A stretch of DNA of 64,000 nucleotides from Streptococcus ictaluri 707-05. Its GTDB lineage: Bacteria > Bacillota > Bacilli > Lactobacillales > Streptococcaceae. Below, one piece after another: positions 25,920 through 35,107 of the stretch (the first letter of the stretch is position 1; each line of letters opens with the position of its first letter). A program made the position numbers and the translations under genes. The DNA is taken from contig NZ_AEUX02000006.1 of the NCBI RefSeq assembly GCF_000188015.2, positions 62,001 to 126,000 of the forward strand. The letters run 5' to 3'. The notes beneath the pieces were generated by a model. The model did not search any database, was not told the origin of the DNA, and saw only the letters and a program-made list of their open reading frames with translations.

Positions 25920-26828
25920 TTATTGATTAAATTTAACTTCTTCTAGAAAATAATGAATAAAACGTTCCCCCATTTTAGACAGATTAGCTTTTTCGTGTTT
26001 GATAAAGACAATATCAATATCATCAGGAACATCAAGAGGAATGGCAACAATTTGATCGCCGTTAAGATGGCTATTTAAAATACCACTTGCCACTGTATAG
26101 CCATCAAGTCCAACCATCAAATTAAAAAGCGTAGCCCTATCACTAACAACGATTGATTTGTTATGAGGCATATGAGCCATCATTTCTTCAGAAAAATAGA
26201 AGGAGTTATGGAGACCTTGGTCATAACTAAGATAAGGAAAATCAATCAAATCATCAGTTGTTAATAAACTTCTATGAGCGAGAGGATGTGCCTTACTGAT
26301 AAAAATATGAGGGTGTGCTTTGAAGAGCCTTGAAACAGTTAGATGATTGTCTTCAAAAAGTTTAGTGAGAACATCTCTATTGTAATCATTAATGAACAGT
26401 ACCCCAATTTCGGAACGAAAGTTTTTAACATCATCAATGATCTCCCAGGTTCTAGTTTCTCTTAAAAACAGTTCATACTGAGTCATGTCAGTTCGCTTTA
26501 ACAATGAGACAAAGGCATTGACCACAAAGGCATAATGTTGAGAAGAGACACTAAAGAGTTCTCGATTTTGGTTTTGATTTTTGTAACGGTCTTCTAAAAG
26601 AGAGGTTTGTTCAATAATTTGTCTAGCATAAGATAAAAATTCGACCCCATCTTTGGTCAAAGTGATGCCTTTAGGGTTTCGAATAAAAATGGTAATGCCC
26701 ATCTCTTTTTCCAAATCCTTAACAGCATTGGATAAACTAGGTTGGGTAATAAACAATTGTTTAGCAGCTTCATTCATAGAACCGCATTCTACAATTTTAA
26801 TTATGTAATGTAACTGTTGAATTCTCAT
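25920..26828 (-). CDS. LysR-family transcriptional regulator (CpsY/MtaR-like)
   Basis: A 302-aa LysR regulator. The N-terminal winged HTH reads IIKIVECGSMNEAAKQLFIT then QPSLSNAVKDLEKEMGITIF. The effector domain covers roughly residues 90-300. The N-terminus is strongly reminiscent of streptococcal CpsY/MtaR/MetR regulators of methionine uptake and metabolism, but I cannot confirm the ortholog here. It is divergent from the unknown gene at 27050. The IS3 element ends about 15 bp beyond its stop. Confidence 0.85.
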   Translation of the reverse strand: MRIQQLHYIIKIVECGSMNEAAKQLFITQPSLSNAVKDLEKEMGITIFIRNPKGITLTKDGVEFLSYARQIIEQTSLLEDRYKNQNQNRELFSVSSQHYAFVVNAFVSLLKRTDMTQYELFLRETRTWEIIDDVKNFRSEIGVLFINDYNRDVLTKLFEDNHLTVSRLFKAHPHIFISKAHPLAHRSLLTTDDLIDFPYLSYDQGLHNSFYFSEEMMAHMPHNKSIVVSDRATLFNLMVGLDGYTVASGILNSHLNGDQIVAIPLDVPDDIDIVFIKHEKANLSKMGERFIHYFLEEVKFNQ

Positions 26829-27049
26829 ACTGACAGTCTATCTCAAAAAAAATAAAGAAGCAAGTGGAAGTCTTAGGAAGTTAGAAATTTTTATAGAGCT
26901 CTAAGTGCTTGATGTGGCTAAAAAAATGAGCTAAATAGACTCCTGTTATCCGTAACATTTATCCTGTTTCATTGCCCTTTTAAGTCTCTTGTGTTATATT
27001 AATAGTATTGATAAGCGAGGTATTTACTAGTCAAAAAGGTGGTGGTCGT

Positions 27050-27619
27050 GTGAATGTAACTGGACAAAAGAGTCATCAAATCTTAATACAAAAATTATTA
27101 GTCAGTATTCACTATTTGACCTTATTTCGTGATGAGTTGAAATTGGTGGAGAGAACGCCTTCCATTTTAGGAAGTGAATTTCCAACGCACTTAGTTCAAT
27201 CAGAATTGGGTGATATTGTAGCCAAAATTGATACTCTTGATAAACAACAGCGTTTAATTGAATCAACTTTTTGGTATGAAGAGTCGGCATTTAAATTAAT
27301 GAACAAAACCCTGCTCATCGTTGACAATTGGATCAAAGGTTTGGATCAATTAATTGAGTTATGTCAGTCAAAAGAAGTTTTTCAAGCCATTTTAGGCGAT
27401 AAACGTGTCCGCGTCTTTGGTGTTTTAATTGATGTTTTTTCATCACTAAAGATTATATTAATGTCTTTAAAAGAAGCTCCAGTGCCAGAAGCACTTTATG
27501 ATCATATTAAAATGGTGAATCTAGAAGAAGAAGCTTTTATCAAGCATTATCAAAGTCCTAAAGTGGCTTCGATAGAAGCTAGTCAAGTTAATGATCAAAT
27601 AATTCAAACTTCGACTTAG
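27050..27619 (+). CDS. Uncharacterised soluble protein
   Basis: About 189 aa from the GTG at 27050, which has AAGGTGGTGG just upstream. A TTG at 27008 is in frame but lacks a ribosome-binding site. I do not recognise the family. The sequence is rich in Leu, Ile, Lys and Glu with no signal or membrane segment and is probably all-helical (for example IVAKIDTLDKQQRLIESTFW). A -10-like TTATATT at 26994-27000 would serve the TTG start or a short leader. Position between a LysR gene and pyrF gives no clear role. Confidence 0.65.
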   Translation: MNVTGQKSHQILIQKLLVSIHYLTLFRDELKLVERTPSILGSEFPTHLVQSELGDIVAKIDTLDKQQRLIESTFWYEESAFKLMNKTLLIVDNWIKGLDQLIELCQSKEVFQAILGDKRVRVFGVLIDVFSSLKIILMSLKEAPVPEALYDHIKMVNLEEEAFIKHYQSPKVASIEASQVNDQIIQTST

Positions 27620-27681
27620 CCTCTTGAATGTTTTCTAAAAGGACTAAGTCGAAGTTTTTGATTTACATATTCTTGTTACTT

Positions 27682-27708
27682 ACCCTATCTTTTTAGATAG
27701 GGTTTTTT
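27682..27708 (+). terminator. Intrinsic terminator after the unknown gene
   Basis: ACCCTATC-ttttta-GATAGGGT is followed by TTTTT. It isolates the gene from the pyr leader. Confidence 0.85.
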
Positions 27709-27805
27709 AGTCAAGAAATCTTACTACCTTTTTAATGATCCACTTGAATAAGTGGTAGTTACAATTGAATCGCTCATCAGAATAGGATTCTTTTTAAGAA
27801 AAGTT

Positions 27806-27835
27806 TTGACAGTTGAGCTCTAAAAAGGGTATAAT
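27806..27835 (+). promoter_or_regulatory. Sigma-A promoter of pyrF-pyrE
   Basis: TTGACA (27806-27811) and TATAAT (27830-27835) with 18-bp spacing. It lies upstream of the PyrR-type leader. Confidence 0.85.
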
Positions 27836-27841
27836 GGTTAA

Positions 27842-27954
27842 AAATAATTTCCTTTAAGTGAGTCCAGAGAGGTGAACAAGGTAAACAAGAAGAAAAAGAG
27901 TCAATAGGTCTCTTCATTTTGTGTAACCTCGTTTCTTTGGAAATGAGGTTTTTT
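27842..27954 (+). promoter_or_regulatory. PyrR-dependent attenuator leader
   Basis: AGTCCAGAGAGG (27861-27872) is the near-invariant PyrR-binding loop of Gram-positive pyr leaders. It is followed by a terminator hairpin AACCTCgTTTC-tttg-GAAAtGAGGTT with a T tract (27925-27954). Established model: PyrR with UMP stabilises the anti-antiterminator, so the terminator forms when pyrimidines are plentiful. The 374-bp gene-free stretch before pyrF holds only the preceding terminator, the promoter and this leader. Confidence 0.9.
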
Positions 27955-27993
27955 GTTATTAAGATCAGCTAGCAAATTTAGAAAGGGTTCCAA

Positions 27994-28686
27994 ATGTGCG
28001 AAGAACGTCCCATTATTGCCTTAGATTTTCCTACTTTTGATAAAGTGAAAGCATTTCTATCTCTTTTTCCAGAAGATGAGAAACTTTTTCTTAAAATTGG
28101 TATGGAATTGTATTATGCCCAAGGACCAGAAGTGGTCCACTATCTCAAAAGCTTAGGGCATAGTGTTTTTTTGGATTTGAAATTGCATGATATTCCAAAT
28201 ACAGTTGAAGCCACAATGAAGGTATTGGCTAATATGGCTATTGATATGACAACTGTTCAAGCAGCAGGGGGAGTTGAAATGCTTGAAGCAGCTAGAAGAG
28301 GTTTGGGAGATGGTCCTATACTAATAGCTGTGACGCAATTGACCTCTACTAGTCAAAAGCAAATGCAAGAGGATCAAAATATTCAAACCAGCCTTTTGGA
28401 ATCTGTTCTCCACTATGCCAAACGAACTGCTCAGGCAGGACTAGATGGGGTGGTTTGCTCGGCTTTAGAAGTGGAAGCTATTAAAAAAGCAACTCCTAAA
28501 GGGTTTTGCTGTTTAACTCCAGGCATTCGGCCTAAGGGAAGTGATAATGGGGATCAAAAGCGAGTGATGACACCGAAAGAAGCTAAACAAATAGGAAGCG
28601 ATTATATCGTCATAGGACGGCCCATTACACAAGCCAAAGACCCAGTAGCTGCATACGCTGCTATTAAAGCGGAGTGGACAGTTTAA
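27994..28686 (+). CDS. pyrF: Orotidine-5'-phosphate decarboxylase
   Basis: Last step of UMP synthesis: decarboxylates OMP. 230 aa TIM barrel. Motifs: [13 protein letters not shown] (Asp), the catalytic Lys-Asp tetrad in [22 protein letters not shown] and [21 protein letters not shown] precedes the ATG. Followed by pyrE in the same transcript under the PyrR attenuator. Confidence 0.97.
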   Translation: MCEERPIIALDFPTFDKVKAFLSLFPEDEKLFLKIGMELYYAQGPEVVHYLKSLGHSVFLDLKLHDIPNTVEATMKVLANMAIDMTTVQAAGGVEMLEAARRGLGDGPILIAVTQLTSTSQKQMQEDQNIQTSLLESVLHYAKRTAQAGLDGVVCSALEVEAIKKATPKGFCCLTPGIRPKGSDNGDQKRVMTPKEAKQIGSDYIVIGRPITQAKDPVAAYAAIKAEWTV

Positions 28687-28721
28687 CTCCACTAATTAAC
28701 TTAAAGAGAAAGAGGACAGTC

Positions 28722-29351
28722 ATGACATTAGCATCTCAAATTGCATCAGATTTATTAAAGATTGAGGCGGTTTACTTGAAGCCTGAGCATCCTTTTACAT
28801 GGGCTTCAGGGATTAAGTCACCTATTTATACCGATAATCGTATCACCTTATCTTACCCAGAAACAAGAACTTTAATTGAAAATGGCTTTGTGGACCTTAT
28901 AAAAACGCATTATCCTCAAGTGGAAGTCATTGCAGGGACAGCAACGGCTGGTATTCCTCATGGTGCCATTGTTGCGGATAAAATGAACCTGCCCTTTGCT
29001 TACATTCGAAGTAAACCAAAAGATCACGGTGCCGGAAATCAGGTAGAAGGACGAGTGCTCAAAGGACAAAAAATGGTTCTTGTAGAGGACTTGATTTCAA
29101 CGGGTGGCTCTGTTTTAGATGCTGCTGCAGCTGCTATTAAAGAAGGTGCAGAGGTTCTAGGTGTCGTAGCTATCTTCACTTATGAATTGCCAATAGCTGA
29201 TAAACGTTTTCAAACAGCTGGTATCAAACTTGACACCTTAAGTCATTATTCAGCCTTAATTGCAGTAGCTAAAGAGCAAGACTACATTAATGAAGAAGGT
29301 TTACGTTTATTGAAACAATTTAAAGAAAATCAGGACAATTGGCAAGATTAG
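28722..29351 (+). CDS. pyrE: Orotate phosphoribosyltransferase
   Basis: Joins orotate with PRPP to make OMP, one step before PyrF. 209 aa. The PRPP-binding motif is [13 protein letters not shown], and Lys and Arg for the active-site loop lie in [17 protein letters not shown]. An upstream in-frame GTG at 28674 overlaps the pyrF end, but the ATG at 28722 has AAAGAGGA just ahead and gives the normal [12 protein letters not shown] start. Confidence 0.97.
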   Translation: MTLASQIASDLLKIEAVYLKPEHPFTWASGIKSPIYTDNRITLSYPETRTLIENGFVDLIKTHYPQVEVIAGTATAGIPHGAIVADKMNLPFAYIRSKPKDHGAGNQVEGRVLKGQKMVLVEDLISTGGSVLDAAAAAIKEGAEVLGVVAIFTYELPIADKRFQTAGIKLDTLSHYSALIAVAKEQDYINEEGLRLLKQFKENQDNWQD

Positions 29352-29372
29352 ATGACTTGAAGGAGGCAAAAG

Positions 29373-30119
29373 ATGAATTACAAGGCATTATTAGAGAGTC
29401 AGGAAAAGCCCTATCGCGTTTTTCCAAAAGTAACCCATTATAAAAATTCCATTACTAACGAACGCTACTTTTCCAATTATTTAAGTTACCATGTGATGCC
29501 AACGATAGAGGAATTAAAAAAAGATTTAGCCTATTTGACTGAAGAACAAAAAGACTATCCTAGTCAGTTTGCTTTTATCTTTTTTGCTAAAAATGCTCCC
29601 TTACCAGAGAGTATTGAGACTTATTTGGCTGATGAGGCCTTTGATTTAGAAAATCATTTGATTTTTACAAATAAGATTACTAATCTTAAATTAAGCCCTC
29701 AAAAACAGGAACATATTCGTATTGAAGCATTATCTGATGACCTTCTACCATCTTACTTAGCCTATAAATACGAAGCTAATTTAGAATATGGTGAGTCCTA
29801 TGCCCAACAGATGTTAGCTGACAACAAAGCTAATCTCATGAAGTCTGAGTCTAGAATTTATCTGGCCATAGATGGGGATCAAATCGTTGGAGATATCACA
29901 GCTTGGGAATGTGGTGACTTTATTGAAATGGATGACTTTAGTGTTTTAAGTCACTATCGAGGTCAAGGAATCGGTTCTGCCTTGCAAAGAAGAGCTTCCA
30001 AGGACTTCGAACAGATTATTTTGATTACAGAGGAAGAGAATCGACTCATGTATCAACACCAAGGTTATCAAGAAGTGGCTTATTATTGGACAGCTTTACA
30101 ATCCAATAGGAAAAGATAG
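29373..30119 (+). CDS. GNAT-family acetyltransferase
   Basis: A 248-aa protein with a C-terminal GNAT domain. The acetyl-CoA-binding motif A is FSVLSHYRGQGIGSALQRRA, preceded by IVGDITAWECGDFIEMDDFS. The N-terminal 120 residues are less conserved and may determine the substrate. A 21-bp gap from pyrE with a good AAGGAGGC site suggests read-through from the pyr transcript. The acetyl acceptor is unknown. A terminator follows. Confidence 0.82.
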   Translation: MNYKALLESQEKPYRVFPKVTHYKNSITNERYFSNYLSYHVMPTIEELKKDLAYLTEEQKDYPSQFAFIFFAKNAPLPESIETYLADEAFDLENHLIFTNKITNLKLSPQKQEHIRIEALSDDLLPSYLAYKYEANLEYGESYAQQMLADNKANLMKSESRIYLAIDGDQIVGDITAWECGDFIEMDDFSVLSHYRGQGIGSALQRRASKDFEQIILITEEENRLMYQHQGYQEVAYYWTALQSNRKR

Positions 30120-30142
30120 CAGTCATTACAGAATGAATTAAA

Positions 30143-30172
30143 GGCATCAGTTAATAAAAGTGATGCCTTTTT
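30143..30172 (+). terminator. Intrinsic terminator after GNAT gene
   Basis: GGCATCA-gttaataaaag-TGATGCC is followed by TTTTT. Confidence 0.85.
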
Positions 30173-30273
30173 CGTTTTTTCCAATAGCTATTTCAATTCA
30201 TTTGTGGTTAAATAAAACTAATTTGAAAACAGTAAGACAGATAGGACTGAATTGTTAGCAAGGAAGGGACGCG

Positions 30274-31731
30274 ATGAAGACATATACAGATGCTAGTGAA
30301 ATGGCTCAAGCAGTACGACAAGGACATGTTAGTCCCCAAGAGCTAGTAGAAGATGCCATCGAAAAGGCCAAGAGACTGAATCCTAGTTTAAATGCCATTA
30401 CCAGTCAGCGCTTTGAAGAGGCTTTAAAAGAAACTAGTGAAAGAGATTTTACAAATAAAGCTTTTGCAGGAGTACCCATTTTTTTAAAGGATTTAGGTCA
30501 AGAACAAAAAGGACAACCGTCCACATCTGGGGCTAAATTGTTTGCTAATTACCGCGCTTCAAAAACGGACTATCTTGTGACGGCTTTAGAAGACCTTGGT
30601 TTCATTATTTTGGGAAGAAGCAATACACCAGAATTTGGTTTTAAAAATATCAGTGATAGTCGGTTACACGGGTCCGTTAACCTTCCTAAAGATCACAGTC
30701 GTAATGCGGGTGGCTCTTCTGGAGGAGCGGCTGCTTTGGTGGCTTCAGAAATTAGCCAGTTAGCTCCAGCAAGTGATGGAGGGGGATCGATTCGTATTCC
30801 TGCTTCTTTTAATGGTTTAATAGGGTTAAAACCAAGCAGAGGACGTATTCCAGCAGGACCTGGTTCATATCGTGGTTGGCAAGGAGCTTCGGTGCATTTT
30901 GCTCTAACCAAGTCAGTCAGAGACACCCGTAATCTTCTTTTAGGATTGCAAGCTTTTCAACCGGAAAGTCCTTTTCCTTTAAACCCCTTATCAGAAAAAG
31001 CTCTTATGGCTCCACTTAAAAAACCTCTAAGGATTGGCGTTTATCAGAAATTGATTGATGGGCACTTGGCATCAGAGGATAGCCAACAGGCACTACAAAA
31101 GGCTAGCCAATTTTTAGAGCAAGAAGGTCACCAAGTGATTGCTTTAGAGGAATTACCATTTGACATGTCTGAGGTGATTAGAGATTATTATGTGATGAAT
31201 GCTGTTGAGACAGCAGCGATGTTTGACAATATCGAGGCTTCACTTGGTCGAGCTGTTACTAAGGATGATATGGAAACCATGACCTGGGCGATTTATCAGG
31301 CAGGTAAGCCAATCTTAGCTTCTCACTATTCAAAAGCCTTACAAAATTGGGATAAATACAGTGCCAAAATGGCTCAGTTTCATCAAAACTATGATTTATT
31401 GCTGACTTTTACAACTAATAGTCCAGCTCCTAAGCATGGCGCTTTGCAGGTGTCAGAGCCCTTGTTAAATCAATTAAGTCACTCAGAAGCGTTTAGTCCC
31501 GAAGAACGATTGCAGTTAATTGAAGACATGTTTCAGAGCAGTTTAGCCATCAATCCCTACCCAGCTATTGCCAATCTAACCGGAAATCCTGCCATAAGTC
31601 TGCCTACTTATGAGACTAAAGAGGGACTACCAATGGGAATTCAATTCTTTGCCAATAAAGGACGTGAAGACCTTCTTCTAGCTTTAGCAGAACGCTTTGA
31701 AGAAGCTAATCTTCTAAAAGTTCCACAGTAA
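30274..31731 (+). CDS. Amidase-signature family hydrolase
   Basis: A 485-aa amidase-signature enzyme (GatA-like fold but not part of gatCAB). The Ser-cisSer-Lys triad is visible: Lys72 in PIFLKDLGQ, cis-Ser in NAGGSSGGAAALV and nucleophile Ser172 in SDGGGSIRIPAS. No signal peptide. GGAAGGG precedes the ATG. Family members hydrolyse diverse amides, and the substrate cannot be deduced. Monocistronic, with a terminator after it. Confidence 0.88.
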   Translation: MKTYTDASEMAQAVRQGHVSPQELVEDAIEKAKRLNPSLNAITSQRFEEALKETSERDFTNKAFAGVPIFLKDLGQEQKGQPSTSGAKLFANYRASKTDYLVTALEDLGFIILGRSNTPEFGFKNISDSRLHGSVNLPKDHSRNAGGSSGGAAALVASEISQLAPASDGGGSIRIPASFNGLIGLKPSRGRIPAGPGSYRGWQGASVHFALTKSVRDTRNLLLGLQAFQPESPFPLNPLSEKALMAPLKKPLRIGVYQKLIDGHLASEDSQQALQKASQFLEQEGHQVIALEELPFDMSEVIRDYYVMNAVETAAMFDNIEASLGRAVTKDDMETMTWAIYQAGKPILASHYSKALQNWDKYSAKMAQFHQNYDLLLTFTTNSPAPKHGALQVSEPLLNQLSHSEAFSPEERLQLIEDMFQSSLAINPYPAIANLTGNPAISLPTYETKEGLPMGIQFFANKGREDLLLALAERFEEANLLKVPQ

Positions 31732-31744
31732 AAATATTATAAAA

Positions 31745-31775
31745 CAGTTAATCTATTATAGATTAGCTTTTTTTA
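31745..31775 (+). terminator. Intrinsic terminator after amidase
   Basis: GTTAATCTA-tta-TAGATTAGC is followed by seven T residues. Confidence 0.8.
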
Positions 31776-31846
31776 ATGCCAAGTCTTTGCCACTTACTTT
31801 GAGACATTAGAATGTTATACTATTTTTATTAAGAAAAGGAGTTTCT

Positions 31847-32713
31847 ATGAAAAAACAAGTAGCTTTACTATCAATCGGACTTGCTGGTCTTTTCTTATCA
31901 GCCTGTTCCTCTCATAAAACTGCCCAAGATAACAGTTGGGATAAGATTAAAGAAGAAGGTGTGATAAAAGTTGCTACACCAGGAACTTATCAGCCAACTT
32001 CTTATTACAATGATAAGAACCAATTAGTCGGTTATGAAGTGGATATGGTTAAAGAAATCGCTAAAAGACTTGATATCAAGGTTAAATTTGTTGAGACTGG
32101 TTTTGATCAAGCATTTACAACAGTAGATAGTGGCCGAGTGGATATGTCACTTAACAATTTTGACATCACACCAAAACGCCAAAAGAAATATCATATGTCA
32201 ACACCTTATAAATATGGGGTTGGAGGCATGATTGTCCGTGCAGATGGAAGCTCCCATATATCTAAGTCAGATTTAAGTGACTGGAAGGGTAAAAAAGCAG
32301 CCGGGGCTTCTGGAACAGAATACATGAAGGTCGCTCAAAAGCAAGGAGCCGAGTTAGTCACATATGATAATGTTACGGGTGATGTTTACCTTAATGATGT
32401 CGCCAATGGCAGAACAGACTTTATTCCTAATGACTATCCCGCTCAAAAACTTTTTGTGGATTACATGTTATCTAAAAATCCTGATATGAATATCAAGATG
32501 AGCCATGTCCAATATAACCCAACCAAGCAAGGAATTGTTATGCGTCAAAAGGATAAGGCTTTAGCAGAAAAAGTTGATGCTGTTATTAAGGAAATGAAAA
32601 AAGACGGTAGTCTTAAAAAAATCTCTAAAACTTATTATGCTGGACAAGACTTAACCCAAGCTTTTGGAAAAATGAAAAAAATTCCAGTTATTGATACGTC
32701 ATCAGTAGAATAA
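31847..32713 (+). CDS. Amino-acid ABC transporter solute-binding lipoprotein 1
   Basis: A 288-aa family 3 (polar amino acid) solute-binding protein. The signal peptide ends in lipobox FLSAC (Cys20), so it is lipid-anchored outside the membrane. Domain marks are GVIKVATPGTYQPTSYYND, LVGYEVDMVKEIAKRL and GKKAAGASGTEYMKVAQKQ. AAAAGGAG precedes the ATG. It is followed by a clear paralogue and one permease; no ATPase gene is in this cluster. Ligand unknown, perhaps cystine or another polar amino acid. Confidence 0.9.
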   Translation: MKKQVALLSIGLAGLFLSACSSHKTAQDNSWDKIKEEGVIKVATPGTYQPTSYYNDKNQLVGYEVDMVKEIAKRLDIKVKFVETGFDQAFTTVDSGRVDMSLNNFDITPKRQKKYHMSTPYKYGVGGMIVRADGSSHISKSDLSDWKGKKAAGASGTEYMKVAQKQGAELVTYDNVTGDVYLNDVANGRTDFIPNDYPAQKLFVDYMLSKNPDMNIKMSHVQYNPTKQGIVMRQKDKALAEKVDAVIKEMKKDGSLKKISKTYYAGQDLTQAFGKMKKIPVIDTSSVE

Positions 32714-32748
32714 AAAACGTCATTAAGGAAGGTAAAGGAAGTTCAAAA

Positions 32749-33597
32749 ATGAAACGATTAGTTTTAACAATCACAGCTATACTTGCGAGCATTTTACTAG
32801 TGGCTTGCGGAACTAATAAAGGCTCAGATGCAGATGCTAACTGGAAAGCCATCCAAAAGCGAGGCACTTTAAAAGTTGCCACATCAGGAACCCTCTATCC
32901 GCAATCTTTTCATGATAAATCCAATGCATTAACGGGATACGATGTTGAAATTATTAAAGAAATTGCCAAAAGACTGGACTTGGATCTTCAATTTACAGAA
33001 ATGGGTGTGGATGGGATGCTATCAGCTTTAAATAGTGGTCAGGTAGATCTTGCTGCCTATTCTATTGAAAAAGATAGCAAAAATGCTGAGAAGTTTCTTT
33101 ACACAGACGCTCACAAATACTCATTTGGATCAATGATTGTTCGTCAATCTGACGATTCTGGTATCACATCTTTAAAAGATTTGAAAGGCAAAAAAGCAGC
33201 CGGAGCTTCAACCACTTCTTACATGAAGGTGGCCAAAAAATTTGGTGCTGAACTGGTTATCTACGACAACGTGACGAACGATGTATACCTTAAAGACGTT
33301 GCTAATGGCCGTACAGATGTTATTTTGAATGATTTTTACTTACAATCTATGGCATCGAAAGCTCTTCCTGATATTCCTGTAAAAGTTCTAAAAGGGGTTT
33401 ACTACAATCCTTCAGAATCTAATTTTGCGATAAAATTAGGCAATACTACTTTACAAGCTAAGGTCAATCAAACGCTTAAAGAAATGAAAAAAGATTGCAG
33501 TTTGAAAAAATTATCAGAACAATTCTTTGCAGGCCAAGATGTCTCAAAGGAAAAAACATATGACTTCAAAAAAATTGACGTTTCTGATGTTGACTAA
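32749..33597 (+). CDS. Amino-acid ABC transporter solute-binding lipoprotein 2
   Basis: A 282-aa paralogue of the preceding gene with lipobox LLVAC. The two share long stretches (GKKAAGAS-T-YMKVA, AELV-YDNVT-DVYL, DVANGRTD) and therefore arose by tandem duplication. They differ mainly in ligand-contact positions (for example NDFYLQ versus NDYPAQ). The pair probably widens the ligand range of the shared permease. Thirty-five bases after gene 1, with AAGGAAG upstream. Confidence 0.9.
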   Translation: MKRLVLTITAILASILLVACGTNKGSDADANWKAIQKRGTLKVATSGTLYPQSFHDKSNALTGYDVEIIKEIAKRLDLDLQFTEMGVDGMLSALNSGQVDLAAYSIEKDSKNAEKFLYTDAHKYSFGSMIVRQSDDSGITSLKDLKGKKAAGASTTSYMKVAKKFGAELVIYDNVTNDVYLKDVANGRTDVILNDFYLQSMASKALPDIPVKVLKGVYYNPSESNFAIKLGNTTLQAKVNQTLKEMKKDCSLKKLSEQFFAGQDVSKEKTYDFKKIDVSDVD

Positions 33598-33624
33598 TTC
33601 CTTGCGTTAGAAAAGAGAATCGAC

Positions 33625-34278
33625 ATGTTTATCAATTTGTCATTAATTGTAGAAAGCTTGACTTTTGTCTTATCGGGTTTACCATACACACTTGGAATTG
33701 CAGGTCTTAGTTTCATAACAGGAGTCAGCTTAGGCATTCTTTTAGCCATTTTAGGTCGCTCTAAATATTATGTTTTTAGGAAATTTGTCAAAGCCTATGT
33801 CTCCATGATGAGGGGAGTTCCTATGATTGTGGTTCTCTTTATGCTTTACTTTGGACTTCCTTATTTTCAAGTGCAACTACCAGCTCTATTGTGTGCTTAT
33901 ATTGGTTTTAGCTTAGTCAGTTCGGCCTATATATCTGAAATTTTTCGTTCATCCATTAATGCCGTGGATAAGGGGCAATGGGAAGCAGCCATGGCACTTG
34001 GTTTACCTCAGGGTTTAGTCATTAAGAAGGTGATTTTACCTCAAGCCCTAAGGATTGCCATTCCACCTCTTGGCAATGTTGTGATTGATATGATAAAAAG
34101 TTCTTCTTTAGCTGCTATGATTACAGTACCGGATATTTTTCAAAATGCCAAAATTGTAGGTGGAAGAGAGTGGGACTATATGTCTATGTATGTATTGGTT
34201 GCTTTTATTTATTGGTCTTTGTGCGTGATTTTTGAACACTTCCAATCTTATCTAGAAAACAAACTGAGCCTCAGTTAA
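33625..34278 (+). CDS. Amino-acid ABC transporter permease
   Basis: A 217-aa HisM/GlnP-type membrane permease with about five helices. The EAA loop that docks the ATPase is EAAMALGLPQGLVIKKVILP, and the family signature MRGVPMIVVLFMLYFGLP is present. It is last in the cluster of two binding proteins and one permease. A functional importer needs an ATPase from elsewhere; the protein encoded at 59614 is one candidate, but this is speculative. Confidence 0.9.
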   Translation: MFINLSLIVESLTFVLSGLPYTLGIAGLSFITGVSLGILLAILGRSKYYVFRKFVKAYVSMMRGVPMIVVLFMLYFGLPYFQVQLPALLCAYIGFSLVSSAYISEIFRSSINAVDKGQWEAAMALGLPQGLVIKKVILPQALRIAIPPLGNVVIDMIKSSSLAAMITVPDIFQNAKIVGGREWDYMSMYVLVAFIYWSLCVIFEHFQSYLENKLSLS

Positions 34279-34299
34279 ACTGAAAAGCCGAATATTAAC

Positions 34300-34327
34300 C
34301 CTAGAAAAACTGTTTCTAGGTTTTTTT
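34300..34327 (+). terminator. Intrinsic terminator after ABC permease
   Basis: CCTAGAAA-aactg-TTTCTAGG is followed by seven T residues. Confidence 0.88.
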
Positions 34328-34431
34328 AAGTCCAAAATATGATAAACTAGTGAGAAAGAAGTAATAAATAGTTGAAAAAAGTTATCATTCCTTGAATTTT
34401 GAGAATTTGAAAAGAAGAAGAAAGGTATAAA

Positions 34432-35085
34432 ATGATTCATTCTAGCTGGCATCAAGAGATTAAAGATTATTTACCTGAGCATTATTATGCTAAAATCAAT
34501 CACTTTTTAGATCAGGTATACGCAGAAGGGACAATTTACCCTGCCCGTGAAAATGTGTTTAAAGCGCTACAAAGTACTCCTTTAGAAAAGACTAAGGTCT
34601 TAATATTAGGTCAAGATCCTTATCATGGACCAGGGCAAGCACAAGGCCTCTCTTTCTCCGTTCCAGATGACTTGCCTGCACCACCTTCTTTACAAAATAT
34701 TTTGAAAGAATTAGCAACTGATCTGGGAGATAGAAAGCAACATGATTTAACCTCATGGGCACAACAAGGGGTTTTGCTGTTGAATGCGTCTTTGACCGTT
34801 CCTGCTGGGCAAGCCAACGGGCACGCGGGACTGATTTGGGAACCATTTACTGACGCTGTGATCAAAGTTCTCAACGACAAGGAAGAACCTGTAGTCTTTA
34901 TTTTTTGGGGAGCTTATGCTAGAAAGAAAAAAGCCCTCATTACGCATTCTAAGCATCATATTATAGAGAGTGCACACCCAAGCCCCTTATCAGCTTATCG
35001 TGGTTTTTTTGGAAGTGGGCCATTTTCAAAAACAAATGCTTACTTGGTAAAGGATGGTTTAAGTCCTATTGACTGGTTGTCATAA
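34432..35085 (+). CDS. ung: Uracil-DNA glycosylase
   Basis: Removes uracil from DNA to start base-excision repair. 217 aa, family 1. The catalytic water-activating motif is [20 protein letters not shown] with the Asp. [17 protein letters not shown] and the Leu-loop [14 protein letters not shown] are present. Followed by pyrC after 22 bp, a pairing seen in other streptococci. Confidence 0.97.
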   Translation: MIHSSWHQEIKDYLPEHYYAKINHFLDQVYAEGTIYPARENVFKALQSTPLEKTKVLILGQDPYHGPGQAQGLSFSVPDDLPAPPSLQNILKELATDLGDRKQHDLTSWAQQGVLLLNASLTVPAGQANGHAGLIWEPFTDAVIKVLNDKEEPVVFIFWGAYARKKKALITHSKHHIIESAHPSPLSAYRGFFGSGPFSKTNAYLVKDGLSPIDWLS

Positions 35086-35107
35086 GCTTACAAGAAGAGG
35101 GGAAGAC

